Below are positions 15,801 to 26,000 of a stretch of DNA of 54,642 nt, one piece after another; position 1 is the stretch's first letter, and every line of letters begins with the position of its first letter. Made by a program: the position numbers and the translations under genes. The notes under the pieces are model-generated. The model did no database searches. It had not been told where the DNA came from and saw only the letters and a program-made list of their open reading frames with translations. The stretch comes from Amphimedon queenslandica (taxonomy: Eukaryota > Porifera > Demospongiae > Haplosclerida > Niphatidae). Location of the stretch: the NCBI RefSeq assembly GCF_000090795.2, contig NW_003546695.1, positions 14,549 through 69,190 on the forward strand. The letters run 5' to 3'.

Positions 15801-16851
15801 GAATACCGTACCTTGGTTTACTGGAATATTAACTATGGGTGATCTTGTTACCATTGACCCTTACAGGGGTAAATTTCTTGTACAACTACAAGATTTGGTT
15901 CAACGTAAGATTGAATTATCTGAGATGGAGATGACACAATCGGTTGATGGCCTACTATTAGATGATGGTTCACAGCTCAGTGACTTAATGTATGTTACAA
16001 TGGAATACCAACCATTCTCACTAATTGTTTGTTTTACTGTGTAGGCTGAACTTCACTTACGCACCATCATCATCGAGTTATGGTTATGAATGGTATGATT
16101 TAACTGATAATGGTTCAGCAACTGTGAGTTTAGTTGTCACCTTTGCCCTATGCTTGTCTCTCTCTTGTGTGCTATAGGAGCTTGATAATTCTAATGCTGA
16201 AGAGTATCTTGCCTTAACTAAAGATTTTGTTTTAGAATCAGGAATTAGAAAACAACTAGAATCATTTAAAAGTATTGCTATTTTCGAAGCTTTGTGCTAA
16301 TTATAGTCATTTATTTTATAGCTGGTTTTGATCGTGTGTTTTCAATGAACAAGCTACAGATATTTTCTCCTTACGAGCTGAGACTGTTACTCTGTGGTGA
16401 ACAGTCTCCCTCATGGACACGGGAAGACATATTAAAATACACTGTACCAAAATATGGATACAATAGTGACAGGTTTGCTATAAAGATTATTATCATTATT
16501 TTTATTATTATTCTAATAGTCATGGATACCAACGATTTGTTAATGTTCTTGTGGAATTAGACTCTGATGAAAGAAAAGTGAGTGATGTCATAAAAATTAG
16601 TATTTACGATATTTTTTTTGTCATAGGCTTTTGTACAGTTTATAACCGGCTGTTCTTCCCTTCCTCCTGGAGGTCTAGCTAATCTGCATCCTCGGCTAAC
16701 TGTTGTTCGTAAAGACTCCAAGGATGACAACATGTTTCCGTCAGTTAACACTTGTGTCCATTATCTTAAATTACCCGAATATTCATCTGAGAGAATTTTG
16801 AAGACAAAATTAATGGAGGCCACTTTTGAGAAAGGCTTTCATCTAAATTAA
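521..16851 (+). CDS. HECTD1: HECTD1-type E3 ubiquitin ligase, 5' end outside window
   Basis: Large HECT E3 ligase that moves ubiquitin from an E2 to substrates through a catalytic cysteine. Some 35 short exons translate into a collinear HECTD1: an armadillo-like segment (521-736, 1067-1125, 1472-1668), ankyrin repeats (1752-1828, 1889-1987, 2632-2755; motifs [27 protein letters not shown]), an acidic linker, the central HECTD1-specific region (5191-5588, [11 protein letters not shown]), a SUN-like beta domain (about 9852-11037; [16 protein letters not shown]), an MIB/HERC2 domain (11672-11848 and about 12291-12458; [22 protein letters not shown]) and the HECT domain (about 15036-16851). The catalytic Cys lies in [10 protein letters not shown] (TGT at 16753-16755) and the protein ends EKGFHLN. 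The HECT N-lobe carries a polar Ser/Asn/Asp-rich insert (about 15540-15800), a position where vertebrate HECTD1 also has one. The N-terminal ~200 residues expected for the family lie upstream. Introns contain several MITEs. Orthology looks secure; exact exon edges are approximate. Confidence 0.93.
811..860. repeat. (TTA)n microsatellite
   Basis: Uninterrupted TTA/ATT triplets in a HECTD1 intron, followed by an A/G-rich stretch to about 1060. The repeat creates spurious poly-Asn reading frames on the minus strand. Confidence 0.9.
4221..4301. repeat. (ACATGT)n palindromic array
   Basis: Densest example in the window of the self-complementary hexamer repeat ACATGT/GTACAT. It sits in a HECTD1 intron just 3' of an exon. 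Shorter arrays occur near 2096, 3040, 3090, 4610, 6485, 7100, 8700, 11280, 13605 and many other places. Confidence 0.85.
7681..7936. mobile_element. TA-flanked MITE, family B
   Basis: 256 bp element flanked on both sides by TA. The terminal inverted repeat is about 25 bp: the left end begins CCGTATTTTACC and the right end, reverse-complemented, begins CTGTATTTTACC; both continue into TAAACGCC. No open frame of note. It lies in a long HECTD1 intron. A TA duplication is typical of Tc1/mariner-type elements (inference). Confidence 0.75.
9453..9656. mobile_element. TA-flanked MITE, family A
   Basis: 204 bp element between TA dinucleotides. The left end begins CCCTATAGCC and the reverse-complemented right end begins CCGTATAGCC. 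The interior holds repeated TTCGCGAA-type motifs. It lies in a HECTD1 intron. Confidence 0.72.
10131..10339. mobile_element. TA-flanked MITE, family C (copy 1)
   Basis: 209 bp element between TA dinucleotides. Inverted ends are CTGTATAGCAGGAAATTTTG on the left and CTGTATATAGCGGGAAATTT (reverse complement) on the right, with AAATTTGGC runs inside. A shorter copy of the same family lies at 32393-32509. It lies in a HECTD1 intron. Confidence 0.78.
12532..12869. mobile_element. MITE, family D (copy 1)
   Basis: 338 bp element closely related along its whole length to the copy at 44773-45094; by eye they are strongly alike over the central ~200 bp. Ends are CCGTACGGTTGG on the left and CCGTACGTTTGG (reverse complement) on the right. 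The open frame inside is shared between copies but looks incidental. It lies in a HECTD1 intron. Confidence 0.78.
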
Positions 16852-16957
16852 CTGTAATAAGTATAACTGATTAACTGTAAACAGGATAGAGTGGTCCTGC
16901 TTTATCATCAGTATTATTAACCACATCCTGTATATCATTACATTGTATAAATTTAAC

Positions 16958-16963
16958 AATAAA
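16958..16963 (+). promoter_or_regulatory. Polyadenylation signal AATAAA (HECTD1)
   Basis: AATAAA begins 107 bp after the HECTD1 stop codon and is the first canonical signal downstream, in the 195 bp gap before the convergent bZIP gene. Confidence 0.6.
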
Positions 16964-17046
16964 AATAATGTTTCTTCCACACAGTGTTACATTATATTTA
17001 TCAAAAATAATGATGCTAAAGTTTTATCAAGTCTTTGTATGTTTTG

Positions 17047-17790
17047 CTAAACTCTTTGCACACAGTTGTGCTGCTTTAGTAATCGCTCAAGATTGTCACG
17101 TTCCTCTTGTAGTTTTCTTATTTCCTTTTCAAGTGCTTCGTTGGACTCAAGGTATTCGTCGTACTCAATTCTCACGTGATGCATCTTCTCACGACGTTTG
17201 ACACGACACTTCTCTGCTGCAACCTTGTTCTTCTCTCTCTTTTGAAGGACTTTGTCACGCTCGTCAGGATTAAGCATTTCAAGCTATACAATGTAGAAAT
17301 TGTGTTTATAGTAAAAGCATCAATTGAAACTTGTTGCTAACATTACCTGTATTCTCCTTTTCTTAAGGGGAGCTATTTCACAGGGGTCAACGAATGTTTT
17401 GTTCCTCCTGCCTTGCCTGGGGTTTATGCTCCTTGGAGGTGGTTGGGGCATGTTTGGAGACTGTGCGTCGCAAACTGGTTGTCTTTCCTGACCAGCTATG
17501 ACTGTGGTAGGCATGCTGCTACCAGACGTAAGCCCTCTTGCTGAAGACATGAGGACTGTGCTCTCAAGGCTGAGACTTTGAGAATATTCTGGAGTCGAGC
17601 AAGGAGAAGATACCTGTGAAATAAAGAAAATATTAGCTAGAGCTAGTCCTTTGCCAGTAGGGAGAGAGCTTACCGAATCAACTGCCGCGTGAGACTTGAT
17701 AGGCTGATAGACTGCCCTTCCGACTATTGCTTGTCCCGGTGCCCAAATGGAAATATTAGGACTGACGCTCATTTCAAGATCACTGTACAT
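17047..17790 (-). CDS. ATF3/JDP2/Fos-type bZIP transcription factor
   Basis: Nuclear bZIP factor expected to bind TRE/CRE sites as a dimer. Three exons (17790-17674, 17613-17347, 17283-17047) join in frame to give 206 aa; the intron between exons 1 and 2 is 60 nt. The last exon holds the basic region with the invariant pattern N-x-x-A-A-x-x-C-R (NKVAAEKCR). It is followed by a zipper whose heptad positions read V-Y-L-L-L-H; a His at the last position is typical of the Fos/ATF3/JDP2 branch. The N-terminal part is Ser/Pro-rich and unlike any family member I recall. I use the ATG at 17790 because the frame further upstream has no ATG. Its promoter carries a CRE cluster. The subfamily call is less certain than bZIP itself. 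Confidence 0.85.
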
Positions 17791-17882
17791 TTCTGAGGTT
17801 TGGATCACAAATTCCTTTATTGTGAGATAACTGATCAACAGCTCTTCTTTATACTCTCAGCGCGAACTGCAGCGGCCCATTT

Positions 17883-17968
17883 TGACGTCACATGTTTCGG
17901 CTGCTAGCTATGACGTAAATGAACGCAACTCGTTGCTCTTACGTCATAACAAGAAGTTGTTGACGTCT
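17883..17968. promoter_or_regulatory. Cluster of four CRE/ATF sites
   Basis: A perfect palindrome TGACGTCA lies at 17883-17890, with TGACGTAA at 17911-17918, TTACGTCA at 17939-17946 and TGACGTCT at 17961-17968. All four lie 93-178 bp upstream of the bZIP start codon. This is the DNA site recognised by the family the gene encodes, so autoregulation is plausible. Confidence 0.75.
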
Positions 17969-18496
17969 CTAAAATTGTTATTCTAGTTCTAGTAGATGGC
18001 AGTTCGTGGCAGTTAGAGTAAAGTGAGCCTTAGAACTGCTGAAGGCAGTCAGCAGACTTGTGACTGGATTGATATAATTTAACATTGTTTGCATAAGTAG
18101 CTGTAAACACAAAATGGTGTGCACAACCTTTACCTACATAAATGCATCTGTTTGCATTTGTCTCCTAAGGCTAACCATGTTGTAAATGTAATTTTAATGC
18201 TGTGTATCGTGCAGTGTAGTTAGTTAGCTTAAACCTAGATCTCTGCATACTAGCTAGTTCTCTTTTAATTGCCTCCTGACTTTCGCCTCACCAGGCTCAC
18301 CCTCTCATGCACAATCTATTGAATAATCCTCTAGAAATCTTCTAAGATTTGCAAATTGCAAACAAGTACTGTACATTACTCAAGCATATTGCTGTATGTG
18401 AAGTCAGTGATTAAATTAATTATAATTTATTGAGAGGCTGGGCCAGGGCGTGACCTTTGCACTGCATAATTAATTATAATTGGTGTAGATAGCTCT

Positions 18497-18506
18497 AGAA
18501 GTTTCC
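18497..18506. promoter_or_regulatory. Heat-shock-element-like site
   Basis: AGAAGTTTCC matches two inverted nGAAn pentamers, 62 bp upstream of the AHSA1 start. Two further TTTCC units follow within 40 bp. Ten bases is a weak match; the support is mainly its position in front of an Hsp90 co-chaperone gene. Confidence 0.4.
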
Positions 18507-18568
18507 TCAATTTACAAGAGAGTTTCCTAAACTTTCCTCAGTTTACAGGGGACGCTAGTATCATCATC

Positions 18569-21486
18569 ATGGCTAAGTGGGGTGAAGGGGATCCTAGGTG
18601 GATCGTCGAAGAACGTCCTGATGCTGCAAATGTCAACAATTGGCATTGGTAGGTTGTGTGTATAATTATTATTTTATATGCATTATTTATTATTATTTTA
18701 TATGCATTATTTATTATTATCACAATTAGGTATTATTTATGAGGAAAATAATTACCGTAAAAATGAGATGTTTTAAACATGTAAAAATAAGAATTAAATA
18801 ATAAAGGCAGTAATTCTACAGTACTTTCAAAAATGGATAATTTTGGCCAGTAGGAATTGTATAATAGGTTTTGGAATAAATACAGAATTGTGATTGGCCA
18901 TTTGTTGCTCACAACATAGTATTCAAGGAGCCTATTTTAGTCCTGCGTGGTTGGCTAGGCCCCAGAAGGCAGGGTCTTCATCACTAAATTAGCAACTCAC
19001 CGTTTTGGTAGATTTTCCTGTTTATTTCATATCAAAAACTAGTATTTATTGACAGTTTTATTGTTAACAAACAATCGTTGTACTTTCATTTTGAACTGTG
19101 ATTATTTTTCCTGAGTTGTTTTTGAATTGCAATTATTATTATGAGTTAGAATTTTTTTTCCCACTATTTACAAACAAGATAGATTATAATGTACTTATGA
19201 AGCATCTCAAGCATTTTTCATGATTATTATGTACTTGACATGATTTTATTTTTGTTATGTCTTTTGTGTATTATAGTTACTGTATAAACACATTGCTACT
19301 AACTGCATCTTTTTGTATCACTAAAGGTCAAATTGATTATGTCAAATTGAATATTTATTTTTATGTGATTATTAGGACTGAAAAAGATGCTACAGCGTGG
19401 TCAATCGACAAACTGAAATCACTCTTGACATCAATTGAAATAAACAGTCCAGAATTAGGTGAGTCCTGTTAGTCATGATTTCATAGTACCAGTCTGGCTT
19501 ATTTGGATTATTGATTTGTTTTTTCTTACTTTAGGATCATGGAAGTTATCCGACATTAAGCCTGAGGGTGAAGCATCAGCTAGGTACTACATTGACAATA
19601 CCAGGGTTTCCCACAAAGCATGCTAAGTGAGCTAAAAAGCATGCTTCATGAGCTGACAAGCCTTATAATAGCATCAGGAGCAGCTTTAAAGATTCATAAA
19701 AGTCCAATTTGATTAGAATCAGCTCAAACTTTCTACACAACATAAGGACATGTATTTGTATCACAAAAAAAATTATTAAATTAGAGAATTTTTTCAGAGC
19801 CATTTTCACAAAAATTTAAAAATTTAATTGTGATAAGCAAATCAGCTCAAGCTTCTATAAAACATGAGACTATGTATATGTATCATAAGAATTTCATCCT
19901 TGCCATGTTCGATGAAATTTGACAAAAATATAAAATTTTTGATCAGTTTAAAAATCCAATGACAAGAAGCATAGCATTATGCAAAATCCTGTGGGGAAGC
20001 CCTGGACACTACAGTACTTTTTAATGTAACCTGTTATGCATAGCATAGTTGACATAGTAAAGAAAGTTAATAAATAAAAGGGAGGGTTTTTGGTTTCGAC
20101 TGTACGTACATATGTGTGTTTATTTTTATAAATTTTTTGGAAACGGATAAATTTAGTATGTTTTTTAGACCCAGTTTTTTTAAAAATATCAGTTAAAAAA
20201 ACACAATTGAGTCATAGTCATATTCCAACTCTTTCATAATAATTATACATGTAATTGCTATCATGAATGTTACCACAAATAGATGTATGGTACATGTAAT
20301 TGCACAGAAGTATACATGTACAACTATAGAAGAGTTGTCATTTCTTTTTGCCCTTAAGATTGTGAAGTATTCATTGTTTTTTTTAGCAACCGCAAAGGAA
20401 AGTTAATAATTCTGTATGATTGGACAATTAATGGGAAAATTGAGGGGAAAGCAAGTGATGCAAGTGAGTCAAGCAGTGGTACCGTAGAGATAAAGAACTT
20501 TTCATTTGAATCTGAACTGGAAGAAGCAGAGGTCAGTATTATTACCGGTGTCATTATAAGGCTTAGATTACTGAGGCTCTCTTCTTTTTCTCCCATTTAG
20601 ATTAATGTAAAATTGCAGCCTATTACAAATGTGCTTAAAAAAGAACTTAGTGATCAAATCATTCTAAAATTAAAACAATACCTAGAATTGTTAAAAAAAG
20701 GTATGTATTTTTAAAAGATTTCTTACAAAATTAATACCTTTTAGATTTTGCTGATGGTCTTCAACTACCAACTGCCCATGGCACTAGCCAATCATCAAAA
20801 AAATCAACTGTCGAAGTGAAAAATGTGGAGCGTCAAGACAGTTCTAAGACATCTACCAGTGGAAGTTCAAGTACTTTTATTCATTTTATAATAGATAGTA
20901 TTTTGAAGTACCTGTAGGCTTGGGGCTTAAAATATCTACCAAGAGAGCTAAATTATCTGATTCATTTAAATGTGAAGCACATGAACTTTATAGAGTTTTT
21001 GTAACGGAAGAGGTAAGAGACACGCACATACATGAGGTTATTGTTTTGATATTGTTCAGATGATAAAAGCCTTTACAAGGTCTGATGCTAAAGTTGAGGG
21101 ACATAAAGGTGGAAAGTTTGTGTTTATGAATGGCCAAATATCTGGTGAATATGTAGAGCTGGTATGTTAGTAATATAATTTTATGAATTAATATTATTGT
21201 TATTTTAGGACCCACCAGGTAAAATAGTAAAAAAGTGGCGTTCAAAGGATTGGCCTGAAGGCAAGTTATTGTTGTGTTATGTGTGTCTAACAGCAGCACA
21301 ACCACTCATCCAGGTCATTATTCTGTGGTAACTATTGAATTGGTTCAAAAGGAAGATTGTACTGATTTGTCACTTGTACAAACTGGAATACCAAGTTCAG
21401 ATCATGAAAGAATTAAAGACGGTTGGAAGAGGCTCATATTTGAACCAATCAAATCAACTTTTGGCTATGGTGCTAGGATCCTGTAA
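18569..21486 (+). CDS. AHSA1: AHSA1, activator of Hsp90 ATPase
   Basis: Cytosolic co-chaperone that binds Hsp90 and stimulates its ATPase cycle. Exons recognised: 18569-18648, 19376-19458, 19535-19583, 20387-20531, 20601-20700, 20745-about 20871, then short exons to 21260 and a last exon 21314-21486. The start MAKWGEGDPRWIVEER and the NVNNWHWTE motif mark the Aha1 N-terminal domain. The C-terminal START-like domain runs from KCEAHELYRVF-type sequence to the characteristic end FGYGARIL. The last intron uses a GC donor. One intron (19584-20386) carries a 403 bp hAT-like MITE. The gene is divergent from the bZIP gene and convergent with the four-TM gene. Identity is secure. Confidence 0.93.
19602..20004. 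mobile_element. hAT-like MITE with 8-bp target duplication
   Basis: 403 bp element in an AHSA1 intron. Left end CAGGGTTTCCCACA; right end reverse-complemented CAGGGCTTCCCCACAG. Flanks GACAATAC (19594-19601) and GACACTAC (20005-20012) match at seven of eight bases, as expected for an aged hAT target duplication. Fragments of this family recur in other introns of the window. Confidence 0.72.
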
Positions 21487-21824
21487 TGATGTCCTTCATG
21501 ATGCCTCTGCATGTTAACTTTGTTTTTTTTATAATAATGTGACAAAACCTTTAAAGAGCATGCTTCATTAATTTTTGTAAAATTAATAATTATTATTATT
21601 TATTTCTCTATAATTCTATTGTACTAGTATCAAGTGACGATAGTGTAATCATAACTGGCTTCATAATAAACTTCATAAAAACCTAATACCCTATTTTATA
21701 AATTCTGCTCTGTTTAAAACAATGCATAGTTTTCATAAATTTACAATATTCTAGAAATAAAAATCAGCATAAAAACAGCAAGTTTTAAGTGTACAATGTA
21801 CAAAAATGCGTGCTTATAAACTGG
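21487..21824. other. Convergent 3' region, AHSA1 / four-TM gene
   Basis: 338 bp without a gene. A plus-strand AATAAA at 21665-21670 serves AHSA1, and a minus-strand AATAAA (forward TTTATT, 21599-21604) could serve the opposing gene. If both are used, the two 3' UTRs overlap. Confidence 0.5.
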
Positions 21825-22946
21825 CTATGTATAGTTATCTTCTGGAAAAGGTTGATAGCTAGTACCGGTAACATTAGACTGATCTGTTCCCAAGTTATAA
21901 GGAGGAAAGGAAGTATGGTCATCTTCTATGTTGCTGTTCCATGCATCACTTGATGGATCAAGCAATGGCTCATCATCATCTACTGGGCTAGTGGGAGGTT
22001 GGAAAGGACTCGGTTCCTCATCATCATCATACATTACTCCTCTCTTTTTAGATCTGCAGCATTTCAAGATAAAGCCTGCAAGTAGTACTAGGTGTGCTAG
22101 GGAAATGAGTAATAAGATGATTGCTAGTGTCCAGGCCATCATCTAAAAAAAGGAAGATTTAAAACAAAATTCTGAAATAATATTATGTTCACAAACCTCT
22201 GCAACATAAAGATTAGTAGAAAATGTAACCTCCTCACCCTTGCTATTAATAATAGATGGTCCTGTACAACTATGGGCACAAAACCTGACTACAAGCACAA
22301 GCGTACAATTCTTACTTTGTCACAGAGTTACTAATTGGATCAGGATAAGAATTCTTGACTGCATTGCACGTGTCATCATGACCCAACCTTATCATTACAG
22401 CCACAGTGATAGAGATAAGTGTAAAGAACGTGTAAGCAATTAAATCAATTAATGCCAGACAATTAAAGCTGTTAGAAAAGTAAAATTAATTGAAACACTA
22501 TTATGATTGACTTACGTTGAAAAACCAAAAGACAAACTGCATGCAAGGCGACTGCAGAATCCACAGATATACACAGCTGCAAATATGCTAACTGCAGCCA
22601 TGCTGTAAATGACAAAGTTGCAAACCCCTGATTCACCAAACTGAAAAGGCTGAGAATCTGTTGTCCTGGTATCATATGAAGCAAACAAAATGCAACGACT
22701 TGAGTCACCATTCTTGACTGAATTTTCTGTTAGCACGAAAACAGTCAGAGTGCATAACCCACCAACCATGACGATGAAATCTGCAATCATGAATATCAGG
22801 TTCACTATGGCTCCCAAAACATTTATTTTATTCTTTTTCTCTGGCAACCCAGGCAGTTCATGTGCCTCTGCCTGCATCGTTGGCTTTACTGAGTGGGAGC
22901 CTGGTTCAAACCCTTGTTGTTGCTCCAGGCTGCTTCCAAGATCCAT
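21825..22946 (-). CDS. Four-TM membrane protein, possibly TMEM179/MARVEL-like
   Basis: Exons run from 22946-22516, then about 22469-22314, about 22285-22199 and 22142-21825, joining in frame into roughly 330 residues. Four hydrophobic segments are visible: one starting near VLGAIVNLIFMIADFIVMVG, one near VIYSMAAVSIFAAVYICGF, one near LIAYTFFTLISITVAV and one near MAWTLAIILLLISLAHLVLL. The segment between the last two has Cys residues (KFCAHSC) and would be extracellular. The C-terminal tail after CCRSKKR is acidic and Pro/Ser-rich. The four-helix layout, with a Cys-containing loop, recalls TMEM179 or MARVEL-type proteins, but I recognise no diagnostic motif. It is divergent from LRRC47. Confident as a gene, not as a family. 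Confidence 0.7.
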
Positions 22947-23092
22947 CTTGGGTGGGGCTGCGTATCATGCAAAACTTACTTGCAATGAATATTTTGCGCA
23001 TGCGCAGATCATTCTTTATCACGTGATCATGTTTACCGCGATTAGATTCCCGCGGTACTCACGTGGGAGGTACTGTATTGCACCATTACAAA
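22947..23092. promoter_or_regulatory. Bidirectional promoter with NRF1 and CACGTG sites
   Basis: Only 146 bp separate the start codons of the four-TM gene and LRRC47. It holds a perfect NRF1-type palindrome TGCGCATGCGCA (22995-23006) and two E-boxes CACGTG (23020-23025 and 23060-23065). The GC content is visibly higher than in the surroundings. Confidence 0.75.
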
Positions 23093-26000
23093 ATGGCGTG
23101 GAATGGTATCTTCAAAGAAGCTGCTACGACAGGAAAACGAGAGCTGACCGTAAAGAAGCAGGCTTTCAGCGACGAAGATGCAACTGCTATTGAAACCTGG
23201 AATGATGAGACGTTGTTTAAAGTGAGAGGCCTGAATCATCTTCGTTTAATGGGGTTCTCTAGTATGACAAGCTTCAGTCCACAAATATCTCAATTGAATT
23301 CTCTTTTGGAACTCATTCTAACTAATAATGGACTAGAGTCTCTACCAGAAGAAATAGGTTCATTAACACGTCTCCGACTATTAGATGCATCTCATAACCA
23401 GCTAAAGCTGCTCCCTCAATCTTTTTATAGTCTTTCTTCACTGCAGAAGCTCTTGCTTGCTCACAATCAATTGTGCAACGATTCATTTCCACCTCAATCT
23501 GCTGGTTCAGGCTCACCACCTTTTCCTAGTCTGCAGTACATTGATATGTCACACAACGAAATGGAGGAACTGCCAGAGTTTGTCTATCAGTCTGTGAGTG
23601 TTCTGGAATTGTTATCTCCTCATAATAAGATCCAGTCTCTCTTGAGTGACGTATCAAATTTATCAAATTTGAAAACACTTGATTTGACTCATAACTCGAT
23701 CATATTTTTACCGGCAGAGTTATCGCAGTGTGCAAAACTGAGATTCATTTCTTTTGATGACAATCAAATACAGGACAGGAGGCTAGTTAAAATATTGAAC
23801 CAGTTTGGAGAGACTAAACCAAAAGCTGTTCTCGACTACCTCACATCATCCAAGACAGGTAAAGGAGGAGGAGGGAAAGGGAAAAAGAAAAAGGGAGGAG
23901 CCTCAGTTGAAGATACTCCTAGCGAGATAGTCCATGCAAGATATATCATTAAGATAGTGAGACCAGAGCAGTATGTGATGATTAAATCAATGAATGCTGC
24001 TAGACAAGTCAGACCTTACCTTGTATGTGCTGTTATTAGAAACTTGGCACTGGATGAAGATGGAGCATTAAGAGCTTTCATTACATTGCAGGTACTAACA
24101 TTGCCACTATAGTATTGACGAAACTTAAATTTTGCAATTTTTTAAAAATTTGCAAAGTTTTATATTTTTTAGCAGCCACTTGTCATTGAGCATATTCAGA
24201 GTAAATGAGTTGTTGGATTTACATTGATGGTTGCTCACTGCAACTGCTAATATTAATTCCCCCCAATATTTCCAGCTATGCAATAAAAGAACTATTTTTA
24301 TCTCACATTGAAATAGTAGAGTAGTTAATCATGTTACACTGTACTTTATTGTCATTGTAGTATGAAAGTTGTTGAGAGAGAATTCTTGATTGATCACACA
24401 GTGGACACCTACATGCTCTTATGTTATGTAGATTATGTAGAAAGTTCGAGCTGATTCTGATCAAGATTGGATTTTTAATGAATTTTCAAGTTGCTTTAAA
24501 AGTACCCTGTAGTATAATAGTACAGAGTATTTTGTCAAAAATGTCTAAGAGAGAATTCTCCATTTTATAATTTTTCTGATACATATACATGTTCTTGTAT
24601 TGTGTAGCAAGTTTGAGCTGATTCCAGTCAAAATTAAGAGTCCAGAAATAGTATTGGGCTAGGATAGAATTTCCAATTTTTATTACACGTCCGTAGCACT
24701 CTTCTATTTAGTTTTTAAATTTGCTTTAAAATATGCCTAAAATACATGCAGTAATAGCATCTAACTGTCATGCTATTACTTTATTCCAATTGATTAATGT
24801 AGTAGTAATAGTAAGAGTACATAATACCTTATTATTTACTCTTGGTAATAGCTACATGTGTGTCCAAAATAGTAAATAGTAACATATGAAATACAGAAAC
24901 TGGCTTAATAATGAATGAGCTACTTGTATTTCAGCAATGATGCCTATTACACATTATGTTGTACATATGATAATGTAAGCTGTGTTGCCCCTCTTATTGC
25001 TGCTTTGGCTACATTTTGTGGCTTTCCTGATAAAACCGTCTTTGATTATTTTCTTTTCTTATTATTAGACTAAACTACATGAAACAGTTTGTAAGAAGAG
25101 ACGTCTGGCTACTATAGCAACCCATTCACTCTCATCTCTGTCTCTACCTCTCTCATATCAATGTCGCTCTCCTGATAGGATCAAACTCCAACCACTTGAC
25201 TGGGACAAAGAAGTAACTGTGAGACAATTCATTTCTCATTTGAAAAGCAACAAACCAGATAGAGCCAGAGAAGGCAGCAAGCCTTATAGTGTTGATGTAT
25301 CAGCCGCTCATCTTAGCAAGTAATTTATGAACACATTATGAATACGACTACCCTCTACTGGGGAAAATATTTATGTCCATTATGCATAACTGTAATGATT
25401 TATGGTTAATGTAGTGAGTTGTATTGATTTGATGTGTACTGTGCTATAGCAGCCCATTCAGAATTCTCTTATAGATTATTGTAATTATCATTGTTGTGTT
25501 ACTAGATTCCTTCCATTGGTTGATTCAAATCTAATGGTATACTTATCTGATAGCAGTGGAACTGTGTTCTCTCTACCTCCTCTAACTAATTCAGAACCTT
25601 CAAAAGTATATACTACTTATATGTGTGTATTAACTGATTTACTGAGATATCCTGTTAGATTACAGAGGCTACTAGAGATGTCCTTGTTGAAGTGACTTCG
25701 TCAACTTCACTAAGTGATGCCAAGCAGGCCATGAGTGCTTTATTGTTGGAAATGATTGATAATGGTTTGCATTCCGTATCAACAGATGTAGAGGTTAGTT
25801 AAAGTTTAACAGGATGTTTGTCATCCTGTGTGTGGGGAGACTATGAAAATAAACATGTGTGTAATGAAGGTGACCTTTTTCCCTGAAAGTGAAGCTTAGG
25901 AAGCAAAATGACATTTTGGAGAATCCAAGCAACCCAGCACCTTAATTTTGAGCTTTTACATGTACATGTATTTGACAGTTTTCAAACAGATGGCAGTATT

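Larger units (their letters stand above)
17791..18568. promoter_or_regulatory. Divergent promoter region, bZIP / AHSA1
   Basis: 778 bp between the two start codons, covering both 5' UTRs and promoters. It holds four CRE-like sites near the bZIP gene and one heat-shock-element-like site near AHSA1. A 17-bp direct repeat (TTTCCTCARTTTACARG) occurs at about 18502 and 18533. No reading frame is supported here. Confidence 0.7.

Noticed and set aside
17791..17838. Upstream extension of the bZIP reading frame
   Set aside because: There is no ATG in the extension; the first ATG is at 17790.
23063..23092. Earlier start for LRRC47
   Set aside because: Codon 23063 is GTG; the ATG at 23093 has a good context and fits the family.
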